Of a DNA stretch of 64,000 nt, positions 13,073 to 24,124 are shown one piece after another (the stretch's first letter is position 1; every line of letters begins with the position of its first letter). Made by a program: the position numbers and the translations under genes. Where the stretch lies: positions 33,692-97,691 of the forward strand of contig MU130355.1 in NCBI GenBank assembly GCA_015039465.1, given 5' to 3'. This DNA comes from Phlegmacium glaucopus (lineage: Eukaryota > Basidiomycota > Agaricomycetes > Agaricales > Cortinariaceae). The notes beneath the pieces were generated by a model. That model made no database searches and had not been told where the DNA came from. It saw only the letters and a list, made by a program, of their open reading frames with translations.

Positions 13073-14075
13073 TACTCACTTCCTGGATGTGTTTTCAGGT
13101 TGCCTTGTCAGTCATCCAATTTTGCACAAAATGCAGAGAGAAACTCACATTCTGGACATATTTTCCAGTTGCCTTATCATTCATCCAATTTTGCACAAAA
13201 TGCAGAGAGCAACTCACAAGCTGGACATATTTCCAAGTTGCATTGTCAGTCATCCAATTTTGCACAAAATGCAGAGAGCAACTCACTTCCTGGATGTGTT
13301 TTCAGGTTGCCTTGTCAGTCATCCAATTTTGCACAAAATGCAGAGAGCAACTCACATCCTGGATGTGTTTTCAGGTTGCCTTGTCAGTCATCCAATTTTG
13401 CACAAAATGCAGAGAGCAACTCACATCCTGGATGTGTTTTCAGGTTGCCTTGTCAGTCATCCAATTTTGCACAAAATGCAGAGAGCAACTCACATCCTGG
13501 ATGTGTTTTCAGGTTGCCTTGTCAGTCATCCAATTTTGCACAAAATGCAGAGAGCAACTCACATCCTGGATGTGTTTTCAGGTTGCCTTGTCAGTCATCC
13601 AATTTTGCACAAAATGCAGAGAGCAACTCACATCCTGGATGTGTTTTCAGGTTGCCTTGTCAGTCATCCAATTTTGCACAAAATGCACAGAGCAACTCAC
13701 AACCTGGATGTGTTTTCAGGTTGCCTTGTCAGTCATCCAATTTTGCACAAAATGCAGAGAGCAACTCACATCCTGGATGTGTTTTCAGGTTGCCTTGTCA
13801 GTCATCCAATTTTGCACAAAATGCAGAGAGCAACTCACATCCTGGATGTGTTTTCAGGTTGCCTTGTCAGTCATCCAATTTTGCACAAAATGCAGAGAGC
13901 AACTCACATCCTGGATGTGTTTTCAGGTTGCCTTGTCAGTCATCCAATTTTGCACAAAATGCAGAGAGCAACTCACATCCTGGACATGTTTTCAGGTTGT
14001 CTTGTCAGTCATCCGAAATGCAGAGAGCAACTCACATCCTGGACATGTTTTCAGGTTGTCTTGTCAGTACTCCAG
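13073..14075 (+). repeat. 69-bp minisatellite, about 15 units
   Basis: A head-to-tail array of a 69-bp unit. Full units start with ATGCAGAGAG at 13131, 13200, 13269, 13338 and so on every 69 bp to 13959. A partial unit precedes them, and a 59-bp unit precedes a last, truncated one (from 14018). Middle units are almost identical; the first three and last two are diverged. Because 69 is divisible by 3 and the unit has no forward stop, all three forward frames stay open for ~1 kb; these are not genes. On the minus strand every unit carries a GTGAGT donor-like site and a TGACTGACAAG branch/acceptor-like site. Confidence 0.95.
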
Positions 14076-14347
14076 TTAGAACAGCAACATATTCTATATA
14101 CCTCCTACAAATATCATTGTGTTCAGCTTCTGTGTTATAGTAATCTATTATTCTCTTACCGTTCTCCCCTACAATCATTATTGTATGCATCTCAATATAA
14201 TTGCTGATAGGCAACTTACATACTGTTATAGTACAACTGTGAATTATTGCTTGCCTGCATTTAAAATATTCATTCTCTTACATCCTGAAGATGTGTCAGT
14301 TCTGCATCTCTGATAAGAAAATATTGGGTATTTCATACATACAACTT

Positions 14348-14412
14348 TGAACAAAATGCAGACAGCAACTCACTCGCACATGTGTTCCAGGTTACACTGT
14401 ATCAGCACATCC
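14348..14412 (+). repeat. Diverged outlying copy of the 69-bp unit
   Basis: About 270 bp beyond the array, the stretch from AAAATGCAGACAGCAACTCAC to CAGCACATCC aligns along a whole unit with scattered changes. It may be the ancestral single-copy segment from which the array grew. Confidence 0.7.
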
Positions 14413-14710
14413 AAAAATCCCTAGAAAGATAAAACTGCTGTACCTCTCATAATTGTCTGTTGTACTCACTTCATACTGTGGGAATCATGGATCACTAAAG
14501 AATTCAACGAATACAGCTTCAACTCACATATGAATGGCGGAACCATACCAAACACTCCTTTACAAGATCCATCTTTTACAAATTCAGTTCTGCAGGAACA
14601 ATCTGGTGTGACATCATGATGATACCGACCATATCAGTGAGGTCCTCGAGGTCGGATGCACTGGAATAGATGTCAATAAGAGTGTTGAAGTTTTAATTGC
14701 ACAATGCCTA

Positions 14711-15788
14711 CTATACTACTGCATATTGGACACACAGCTCCAGGTTATTCTGCTGGAGTGAAACGAACAATATCTTGAGTGCAAGATCATCGAGGGACTC
14801 TGCTGTTTTCTTGATCAGTTCTTTCACCTGCTCTTGGTGGTCCCCATCCTCATCGTGCATATCTGTATTCCAACCGAGTCAATAGACCAACGAAACTAAG
14901 CATACATTAAACGTGCCTTCCAAGCATACATCTGCTCTTGGTGGAAATTTGTACTCGAACAACGGGGCTCGGAGGGTGTCCTTCAATACCCTGTCCGCAG
15001 CCTTACGATTTTCATCCTCTTCTAAGCGTGTATCATAGACCTGACTTATCAGATAATCGAATTTCGTAAAGATTGCGATTACTGGAACTGGGGAGTATTT
15101 TATTCATGTTAGGGGGTTTCAGAAAAGCTGAGAAAGTCAACGCACCACTTCCTGCTCGTTCCTCATTGAAGAACCTCTTCTCTAAATCCAGTAGGAATCT
15201 TGCTTTATTTGGTACAAAACAGAACCTGTGCCAGAAGATAAGTGAGAGAAACAAAGCGAGACAGTGAGAGTAACCAAATGGCATGAAGCTGATCGTCTAC
15301 TTCGGTGGACCTTGCACGCTCCCGGATGAATGACTGGACTTTCTTCAGCTGACTCTCGTCTCCTGTCTCAAACCCTGGGGAATCATGGAAGATGAACTGC
15401 GGGTTGCTGGCAAAGGCGAATGGGCGATCGATGTCGTGGATCCCGCGCTGATTAGCAGCAAGGTTAAATAGTCAAGTTCAGGCAGCGAAAACACAGTAAT
15501 CACCTCCGAGGTCGGCTCCAACTAGTTTTCCGTTGGTGATTAGAGTAGAACACCATAATTGGGCAAGCAACGCACCAAACTGTTACTCTTTTCGTCATAA
15601 ATGCAAGGTTCGTCGGTCGTATTGCAAACCCGTTTTAAGAGTGTTGTCTTGCCAGCATTGGCCCGACCGATCACGAGAATACGAAAATAACGATATTTCT
15701 CTCGGGCTTTAAAGGAGGCTAAGACGTCGGCCATGTTGGTACTCGATGCAAGAGAGTGAGTGTGGGTACTACGATCTACGTCCGACAT
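14711..15788 (-). CDS. P-loop GTPase-like protein (fungal AIG1/septin-like G domain)
   Basis: Supported exons: 15788-15576, 15521-15504, 15447-15275, 15225-15146, then from 15087 and 14864 downward. The G1/Walker A loop GRANAGKTT follows a beta-strand (YFRILVI). G3 is HDSPG and G4 is FTKFD, so the core GTP-binding loops are present in order. This arrangement, with ERGIHDIDRPFAF-like and QLHAIW segments, matches a family of Agaricomycete G-domain proteins of unknown role. The donor of the penultimate intron is unclear (a GC donor after CLEG is possible), and the TAG at 14713-14711 may be read through by splicing at GTATAG. The true 3' end may therefore lie further down, possibly beyond the minisatellite. 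It is divergent from the second GTPase gene. Confidence 0.7.
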
Positions 15789-16358
15789 TATGGCTTCCTG
15801 TACAATCGGTGTTCATGGGAATCGATGTCTCCATAGTTGGTATCTGACCTCCGACTCCTTGGTGCGATCTCCGAATGGGGGCTGGTGTGTATATTTTTGC
15901 TATCTTAGGTCACTTAGGTCACTTTGACAAGTGACAAAGTGACGAAAGTGAACTCAAGTGGAGTCTAAGCCCAGTAAGTGAAGTGTAGTTTTCCTCAGAA
16001 AGCACGGATAAGTTAAGATAAGTTATGATTCAAACGTAGAGATACAAAGGGGGTACTGTGGCCGCTTCATCAACAACGGCGATGATGTAACCCACACACC
16101 TGCTCGATGGCCCAGCATCCTTGGCCTGTAGTACACAATTTTGATGTTACATAATATTAATAACTGTTAATAACCCAAGTAACTAACATCACACGAAGGC
16201 CCATCATCACATTACAAACAGCCTGGGTTAGCGAAGAAACCCAGCCCTAGAAAACAGTACTTAACGGTCAGATGGGAATCTGTCAGCTGGTTTGTCCGCT
16301 GTGTGTGGGTGTGGACTTTTTCGAATAGCCAGCCGGAACGCCCCCCCGTCCTACAATC
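15789..16358. promoter_or_regulatory. Shared divergent promoter region of the two GTPase genes
   Basis: 570 bp between two start codons pointing away from each other. A perfect inverted repeat GTCACTTTG..CAAAGTGAC (15918-15926 and 15935-15943) sits in a cluster of GTGAC/GTCAC words from 15907 to 15950, a plausible protein-binding site. AT-rich TATA-like stretches occur near 16146-16165. Confidence 0.4.
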
Positions 16359-18359
16359 ATGAACACAAATCCCCCAGACTCTCTTCCGTCGACAGTTGAA
16401 GAAACTCTTGCCGTCTGCCCAAAGTGTGTATCATTCAGTCATGGCCCCCTTAACCTTGTCTTAGTAGTATGTTGTTCCTTGCAGATTTCGAATCCTCGTG
16501 GTGGGCAACGTGGGACCTTTTGCCAGCTTCACTGGCAGAAACACTGTATTAACTGTATCACTTTTGCAGACGGGGGTTGGGAAGTCCTCTCTTGTCAGCA
16601 GTGTTTTCAACATTGGCATCAAGGTAAGCTCGCCGTGTCGATCCTTCTTGATCACGTCTTACAGTGAGCAGGACATCGATATTGCCGATGGCCGTGCCGG
16701 AAAAGCAAACATTGCTCGAGAGTACACTTCCGATGCCAATGTGCGCTTCATCCTTCACGATAGCCAAGGGTTTGAGCCTGGGTCCGTTGAGGAGTGGGAA
16801 GTCGTAGAGAAGTTTATTCGTGATAAATGTGACGACTGCTTGGAATCGAAGGACCGCCTCCATGCCATTTGGTATTAGACTTTTATCATACATTTGTCAT
16901 TGGTGCCTTAGATGAGCCTTCATCCATAGGTTATGCATTGAAACCCCCTGCACCGGGGCGCGCTTGATGCAAACTGCCGATGAGCGCCTCCTAGCGCTTG
17001 CCACTGATTGTGAGCCTAGTTCGCATTCCCGTCGATTTGCTCGAGCTGACGCACCTCGCAGTAAAGGTTGCCGTGATTATCGTTTTCACCAAGTACGATT
17101 TCCTCTTCAACGAATACCATCGAAAGGCGGCCAAGGCGGCCCGAGGTCTGGGCAAGCTCGCCAATCCGGATACAACTCGAAATGATGCCGAAACAAATGC
17201 TAAGCAACATCTGGATAAGTTGATTAACGATTTTCAGCAACCCTTCGAATATGTCACAGTATCGACGCACGAACAATACCCTAGCTTGAGTTATACCTCC
17301 TATCAACATCCTATGAGACTGACCAGGCCTGTTCTTTAGAACGTTTCGATATGCTCAAAAGATTGACCGAGACCACTCGGAGATGTTTGCACGAAGTAGA
17401 AGGAGACTTATGGGTCCCATGGGCTGCTGCTCAGCAAATCAATGCACAGCAAAAGGTCAAATTTTCAATAAAGTGCGTGTCTTCATTTTTCTTCCACTCC
17501 TAGGTTGTTTCTAAATGATTTTCGCCGTCAGCGAGGGCTTCAAACGCACGTGTTTTCCTCTGGGTTATTTCTACGTAGTGCTTACAAGCAATCTAGAATA
17601 TTGGATTGATTTGGGGAAGAGCGCCGTGTTTAAGGGTCATACCTTGTTGGATTGTCTGTCCCGTATTCACCTGGACATTATCGAGGTCTGGAATTTTTAT
17701 GACCCGGAAAAGGTGAGCTGTAACTCTACCAATTCCTGTACGGTTCGTTTGATCATTTATTTCAAGCTACTTTCAGGGACATACTTTTGCACAGAGATGG
17801 TCAAGGTTATTGAACCATTGTTAACTGAACCCCAACCTAGCTTGTGGGTCTAGTTATTGACGCAAAGACCGATCTCTAAGCTGTAGTCATTTCTAGAAGC
17901 ATCAGCGAGACGCTGTCCACCCTCTCCGACCTGACTTCAATTGCTGGAGTCGTCGCAGGCTCTTTTGCGCCGGTGCTAAGTGGAGCCGGTGTTGCAGTTA
18001 CTGCGATCAAATTTTTCTGCCAACAATACCAGGCGATGTACGTGAAATCATTAGAAGAAAATTAATATTGATATTTCCTTAACAGCCCATTGACCGCTCT
18101 GTGTCTAGGAGCGTACATCGTGGATCTCACCCTGATTTTACATAACCTCTTCACTGCTACGCTGGTAAAGGAACCACCGAGACCTCTCAACAGGGAACTC
18201 GTTGCGGATACCTTGAAGAGCTATAAAGACACCGACTCCGGAAATGTACACCGACTCATCGGCGATATAGCTTCTGGAAAGAGGGCTCTAGACCCCAAAG
18301 AGAAGATCGCAGATCTGATTCGCCAGCAGCTGAAGATGGATGGGAGTTGGGCAGATTAG
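16359..18359 (+). CDS. P-loop GTPase-like protein with hydrophobic C-terminal helices
   Basis: Starts at ATG 16359; first exons are 16359-16423, 16485-16509, 16570-16623 and 16672-16871, with more exons to TAG 18357-18359. The P-loop is split by the second intron: VVGN joins TGVGKSS to form the G1 motif. G3 is LHDSQGFE and G4 is FTKYD. An ETPCTGARL segment between them is typical of the fungal family. The last third contains hydrophobic alanine/valine-rich helices (SIAGVVAGSFAPVLSGAGVA; ALCLGAYIVDLTLILHNLF) that could contact a membrane. It ends in a charged helical tail (DPKEKIADLIRQQL). The in-frame TAG near 17851 is avoided by a 54-nt intron starting GTGGGT. The exact acceptor of intron 3 is uncertain. 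Biological role is unknown. Confidence 0.75.
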
Positions 18360-19260
18360 AAATAGGTGTACTCTTCGTCAGGTGGTGCATGGACTCCCGT
18401 TATGGCTCGATTGTTCTTAAGAGCTATCTTTCATTTCCGTTGTATTCTGCTTATGCTTTGACGCTTGATATAGTATTTGGTCAGGCCCGTCGATATTATC
18501 TGTAGTTCATTCTACGCGTCACATCTGTGTGGACTCGGAGTTTCTAGAGATAGGTGCCTTACTTTATTCTCCCACTATGTATTGATATCACAGACATAGA
18601 TAACGTCTCAAACTCTCTTCGGTGGTCAACAGAAATGCTAACATTTTCTCTCTTTTTTTCTTTTTTTTAGAAACCTCGTTTACTTATTGTCCTTTGCGGC
18701 GTGCCATATGGTAGACAAAAACATAACATTAACTACTTGTTTATCTAATTGCCCATGGAGAGTACAAGTTCGTCGCAGCAGCTATGGGCGTCATGTTGCG
18801 ACACCCGTAGCAGGGACCCCGCATGAAACAATGGATGTGTTGTCTGATTACTGTAATAATACAGAGAATGAGTTCTGGTAGAGCCAAGAGATAAGTTGAC
18901 GAGAGAGCGCATATCTGGACTCAATTTTAGATGAAGTACTTTTTACTAGCGGTCAACAAAATACCTTGGCTGACAATTCATTTTATTTGTTACAATAAAT
19001 TTAAGATTTACATAAGCATTGTCACTGGTTGATTCTGCTAAATTTACCACGATGCAGATAGCTTGGGAGACCCGGGTAGATCATATCGATGAAGGTTGAC
19101 GGGTTTTTTGGAACGTGTAAGCCTCAATGTTTTAGCCTCTGAATTGATTGCTCAGATCAGTATAAAGTACGTTGCAACATTTCTTCTCTACTAGAAACCT
19201 ACCCTTCAGCTTCTAGAGCTAAGCAACGCCCGATACTCTAAGCTCCTCGCAAGCCCTACG
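18360..19260. other. Intergenic region; left edge of the duplicated unit
   Basis: No gene seen. From about 18871 the sequence matches 24731 onward, and from about 19020 it also matches 48899 onward, so this is the left end of the NACHT-unit duplication and holds the NACHT promoter. A pyrimidine-rich tract occurs near 18650. Confidence 0.5.
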
Positions 19261-22075
19261 ATGTTTACAGGGCTCCGAAACACCATCATCCAAGGTAGCA
19301 CATTCGTACAAACCATTGCACCGCCCACATCAGAGGGTCAGTCCGAGTTCCCAATCATTTAACCTTTAGATAACCTGCAACTCGTATCTGATACTGAACA
19401 GGATTCAAGATTCTTTATGCAAATATCGCGACTGGTGCTTTTCATGACTCGGGAGAACGTTTTGACGCACCAAAATGCCATCTAAACACACGTAAGGCCG
19501 TCTTAGCAGAAATTATGCAGTGGATACAAGACATCGAGGAATCAGAGCGTATTTTGTGGCTTTATGGGTCTGCAGGAGCTGGAAAGTCAGCTATCGCTCA
19601 AACAATTGCAGAGATGTGCGCAATATTGGACCTCCTCGTCGCCAGTTTTTTCTTCTCTAGGTCATCCCAATCCAGGAATAACGAGAAACATCTGATTGCA
19701 TCAATTGCATATCAGCTTACCATTTCCATTCCAGCGACTCGAACATATGTTGATGCCGCCGTCCAAAGTGACCCTGCAGTATTTCACAAGTCTTTGGACA
19801 CACAAATAGAAACACTCATCATCCGGCCTTTGAAAAACGCATGTGCTGTTGTCGATCCTGCCGTCACGAAGAAATGGCCAAGGCTTATCGTTATAGACGG
19901 TCTTGACGAATGTCATAGTCCTTTGGTTCAATCCTCCATCATCCATGCACTTTCGACAGCTCTTCTTCGTATCCCAGTCCCAATCATCCTCCTCGTCGCC
20001 AGCCGTCCTGAGCCACATATTCGGAATGCATTCAATCGTTTGAACAAATCTCAGGCGTCTCGTCACATTGTCTTAGACGACTCGTATGAACCAGACGCCG
20101 ATATCAAGGCATTTCTCCTTAGTCGATTCGCAGAAATTAAAGAGAACCACCCACTTGCAGTCTATATTCCTCAGTCCTGGCCATCTGCGGAGATCATTGA
20201 TCGACTAGTCCGAAAGTCTTCAGGGCAGTTTATTTACGCATCGACTGTGATGAAATATCTGGATTCTCCGAATCATCGGCCCATGAAGCGGTTGGACGTT
20301 ATCATTGGGTTAATACCCGTTGACGGCGACATGCCCTATAAAGAATTGGATGCATTGTATAGCCATATCCTCTCCTGCGTTGACGATCTGGCCAGTACGC
20401 TAAAGATATTCGGATTCTTGTTTTTCCGGGCTTGGACAACTGACCCCCCCTACGAAGTCACTTTTATGGCAGATCTACTCGGTTTGGACGAAGAAGATGT
20501 CCACCTCTGCTTATCCAAACTCCATGCTATCCTTTATATTCCTCCACCCAAGACAAGTGGATTGTCGATCGGAGTGATCCACGCTTCCCTACAAGATTTC
20601 CTTGTCGACACACTACGATCTGGAAGGTATTATGTTGACGAAGAGGCATTTCATACGTACCTAGCCCAGCAATGCCTACGTCAAGTCAGTACGTCGTCTA
20701 TAAATACAATAGAACGTAGTCCCCAACTGTCGGAAGGACCCCTCGGCGCTCGAGAGTATCTATTAAAGGCTTTCATCCATCACTGCCCTCGGGCTTCAAC
20801 GGACTCTGCCAATCTCAAAGATGATCTCATGCAAGTCTCTGATCTCCGGCCATGGTGTGGGGTCAGGCCGATCTTCTTTTATTGTCACCTCCCGTCTCTA
20901 TTTGACTGGCTATACAAGGTCTGTCATGTCCTCACGGATGTTCTTCACTTTGACCCCAATCCATGAATCTTAGGCTGACACAGCGGCTAAAGAACTTTCG
21001 AGCCACTTCCAATTGCTTTTGGACCAACATCTTACTACAAAGCTCAATGAATATAAATTTAACGGAAGCAATGTTGATATTGCAGGGCTGCTATACTTTC
21101 CTTTTCCATGGAAATCGCCCTGGTTCTCTTTAATTTCAGGAATCTCTCCAGTCCCCGACATCTTTGACATATTTCCAGCTTATTTGGGAGATGAGGAACG
21201 ATATCGACATTTACTTATCGAATTTTTCGAGGATGAGAATAGGTCTGGCAAATACCATCTAGATGGTATAGTTTATGCTCATGCCGCGCTGGAATGCTTT
21301 CGAAATATGGTTAATCCAAATGATAAGTAAGCCTGATTTGTTTAGTATTTTTTTGGCGTTTCTCAATGATACTTCTATCAAGTGAAATATTTTATCCCTA
21401 TCTATTCATAACGGGGATTGAACGACCTGACGCAGAGTTGTTTATGTCTTTAACTGATCATGTAGCCTCACAGCGGGAGATTTTAGTCCCATATTATAGG
21501 AGTGGTCTCGACGCTGTAACAATATTTCTCTTGAAGGCTGCTCCACTGACAGATCTCTACATCTGCCTTCGGGATCATCCTCTTCAAAATCCTGCTAAAG
21601 CCAAAGTTCACTGTGAGCATGGATTCGCTTCCCTCAGGTTGGCTGTGAAAGCCTATCTGGATGTGAGTTTATACCGAATGTCTCCCTCAACATCTGTGTT
21701 GATCCCATATCCATGGCTTTAGAAATGTCAGCATCTTCCTGGTCCGAAAGTTCTCCGAAGGTCATTGTCTCTCATGCTGAGAGATCAACCTTACACTAAT
21801 GATGTATATATCCAAGGTCTTCAAGTTGTCCTCCTTATTTTCCTTGCATGGATCTCGAGTCGAAGTTTGGGAATCACTTGGGGACATTTAACGAGCGATG
21901 GCCCCTCGTCACCGACAGTTTAACCAGACCAAGTGATCCGGAATCACGTCAATTCTATGGAAAAGCGAGCCTAATCTTCCAACTGCGACTATCCAACCAC
22001 TTTAATATATCAAGGTACTTCGTACCAAAATCGTCCACGGGAGGGAGGGAATTTGATTCAGGAGAAGAGCTTTGA
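19261..22075 (+). CDS. NACHT-domain STAND NTPase, paralogue 1 (840 aa)
   Basis: Six exons: 19261-19336, 19402-20918, 20974-21326, 21383-21662, 21723-21760 and 21817-22075. They sum to 841 codons. Exon 1 is a short leader (MFTGLRNTIIQG). Walker A GSAGAGKS is at residues 81-88 after ILWLY, Walker B LIVIDGLDEC is near residues 187-196, and the sensor-like VASRPEPHIR follows. This is the order of a fungal NACHT module, the ATP/GTP-driven switch of NOD-like receptors used in nonself recognition and regulated cell death. After the NACHT and winged-helix-like region (DFLVDTL) the C-terminal ~330 residues contain no WD40, TPR or ankyrin repeats that I can see. The last intron (21761-21816) has a CTAATGA branch; reading through it gives a different, less conserved end. 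The partner gene converges from the right. Confidence 0.85.
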
Positions 22076-22913
22076 ATATACATACAATGCGTCGTAGGAC
22101 AACCTTCTCCCTTGTGGCATTGAATTGTAGAAGGCTATCATCGGCTAGTGGTATCTAGAAGAAATCTGTTAGTTTGACGGATCTGGCGGCGATTGGAGTT
22201 TGCGAAAAGACAGATGATATTCTAGACCTTGTTCACGAAAATTTCGCAAGTTGATGATCAAAAACTAGGATCATATGAACGTTCAATGAACAGCAACGCT
22301 GTGGAACCCCGGCAGAATTGAGCCTAAATTCTTCGAGCAAGAATTAGATGCCTCTTCTGTTTTCAAGATGCGCGAAAAGATTTACTAGCGACGCCAGCCA
22401 CCCAATGTTTGAGGATTCTCCCCTAGAAGGGTTATCGCAAACATCAGCTTATTTTGACTATACAATAATTGAAGAATACTGTAGACAGGCGCCGTCATCG
22501 GCTAGTAGTACCTGGAAGAAATCTGGTTAGTTTGATGGATCTGGCCGGCGACGGTACAAGGCTGGTTGCTTTCCCTTTTGACCAATCGATGGAGGGAGAG
22601 GAGATTGAAGAGGACTATGACGAGGTGTTAGACTCTGCTGTGATGGCGATGAATCTTTCGAAGTTGATGAAGGTATTCCTGAGGCAACACTACGACTACC
22701 CTCATCGAATGAAGGATACTCAGCTTGGTCACTCATGACGCTCGATATGAACAAGGAAGAAGCCGTTGAATATTTAGCATCTTTTGACGCATAGGTGGAT
22801 TGAATGGCAGGTTAAGGAGAAGGAGAAGGCGGAGGAACTGAAGCCGTAGATAATCGCATTTACAATCGTGCGTATCAGCTGCTATAACTGCCATATTATA
22901 CAACTTGATTTCC
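22076..22913. other. Spacer between convergent NACHT and membrane-protein genes
   Basis: Contains two internal copies of a GGCTAGTAGTACCTGGAAG-like segment (22143-22200 and 22500-22560) and a short open stretch ending WIEWQVKEKEKAEELKP at 22849. The corresponding stretch at 28329-28401 has an in-frame stop, and another diverged copy is at 54628-54699. No functional gene is supported. Confidence 0.5.
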
Positions 22914-24124
22914 CTAAAGGCAGTTTTCATCCTCAACTAACCATATCGCATTGATGCCGCTTCTCTGAAAAACCATCCGAGTATCAAATAAGTGAATGTG
23001 GAAAATCTTTAGAAATTGGGGACTTGTCAAAACTCACCCAACTTGCACAACTTGTTGGTCCATCGAAGTCCCTGCCCTGCACACGTCCAGGAGTAGTAGC
23101 ACACATTTCGTGCCAATCGTCGCCGTCTTGGAGGTTCATCAAGATGGATTCGTAGCGCTGTGAAAGTCATTAAGTTATCCGCACCGGAATTGTTTAACAG
23201 CCATGAAGACGAACATGGATTCCTCGTTCGACGCAGCCCTGTTACAGTCATTAGCGTATGAAGAAGTTGAATCATATATATCGAAGAGTACCTTGTTGTC
23301 ATACCCTGCCCACCATGTAACGCATACAGCTTCATTGAAGTTGACGACCCAGTGGCCTACAACATTCCCGCACATTCCCTAAAACAAGAGGGAAAAAATG
23401 ATCATACTTCAAAATCGAAATGAAATTAACAAAACATACCTGAGTGTCACAGAGAGAAGGAAGGAGTTGTCGACCATGAATATCAATACTTTTATTCCAG
23501 CATTCTTTCAATGGATCTAACCCAATAGGGACTTGAGCCAGCGTAGCAGAATACTCTCTGGTCCCATATCGCAAACACTTGCTGGGCGATTTTAGATCTT
23601 GCCAAACCATCAACGCCCGTTTTTCCTCTTCTTCCTGGCGTTCCCGATTGTCATGATCAGCACGCTCTTTCTCCATTCTGCCCGTTCTTTTGCCATGCCT
23701 CCCTCTCCACTGCCATTACCTGGCGTTCTGAGTTCCAAGCGTCGCGCATCGCTTGGTAACGGCGTCCTTCAGCATCCCATTGACTTCGGATGTTTTTCAT
23801 ATAAGGATGGAAAATAGCTGCGATGTTCAAGCTTATCAGTACGAGCATGAGGATGCCTAATAGCTTTGGTATGTTGTTAAATGGTTTTGGTCGGGGTGGT
23901 GCAGTGGCTGGGCCGTAGTTGGGGTGTTGAGACGGATTATGTGAGCCATAGTTGGAGTGTTGGAGGAGCAAGGTATCCCTCTCGCCGTTATCGCGGCCGT
24001 CTGATCCATACAAAGTTGAGGTACTTGCATATGGAGGAGGATTCGCGGTTCTACATGATCGTCAGTGTCATAACTAAGTAGTTGAAGTACAGAGGGCAGC
24101 TATACTGTACCTATTGCGGGTCAT
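22914..24124 (-). CDS. Single-pass membrane protein with Cys/Trp-rich C-terminal domain, copy 1 (273 aa)
   Basis: Seven exons on the minus strand: 24124-24111, 24050-23720, 23634-23440, 23378-23292, 23238-23215, 23157-23038 and 22964-22914, total 822 nt. The N terminus is Pro-rich and cytosolic-looking (PATAPPRPKPFNNI). One hydrophobic helix follows (LLGILMLVLISLNIAAIF), then a charged helical stalk. The C-terminal domain is marked by CLRYGTREYSATLAQVP, a CGNVVGHWVVNFNEAVCVTW segment and GDDWHEMCATTPG. I recognise this layout from a multi-copy Agaricomycete family without assigned function. Paired cysteines suggest an extracellular or luminal domain. The intron 23719-23635 removes a segment that would otherwise break the frame. 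The gene converges on NACHT paralogue 1. Confidence 0.7.

Noticed and set aside
13073..14075. CRISPR array
   Set aside because: The whole 69-bp unit is repeated without unique spacers, in a eukaryotic genome.
12999..14207. Three overlapping forward ORFs of 330-402 codons with a perfect 23-residue repeat
   Set aside because: All three frames are open only because the 69-bp unit is a multiple of three and lacks forward stops. No start context, domain or splice logic supports a protein.
21723..21923. C-terminal transmembrane helix on NACHT paralogue 1 (GLQVVLLIFLAW)
   Set aside because: It appears only by reading through the last intron. The frame is not shared by paralogues 2 and 3, whereas the spliced end is.
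23657..23733. Frameshift making the membrane-protein genes pseudogenes
   Set aside because: A GTAATG..CAG intron removes the indels and gives equal joined coding lengths in both copies. RNA evidence would settle it.
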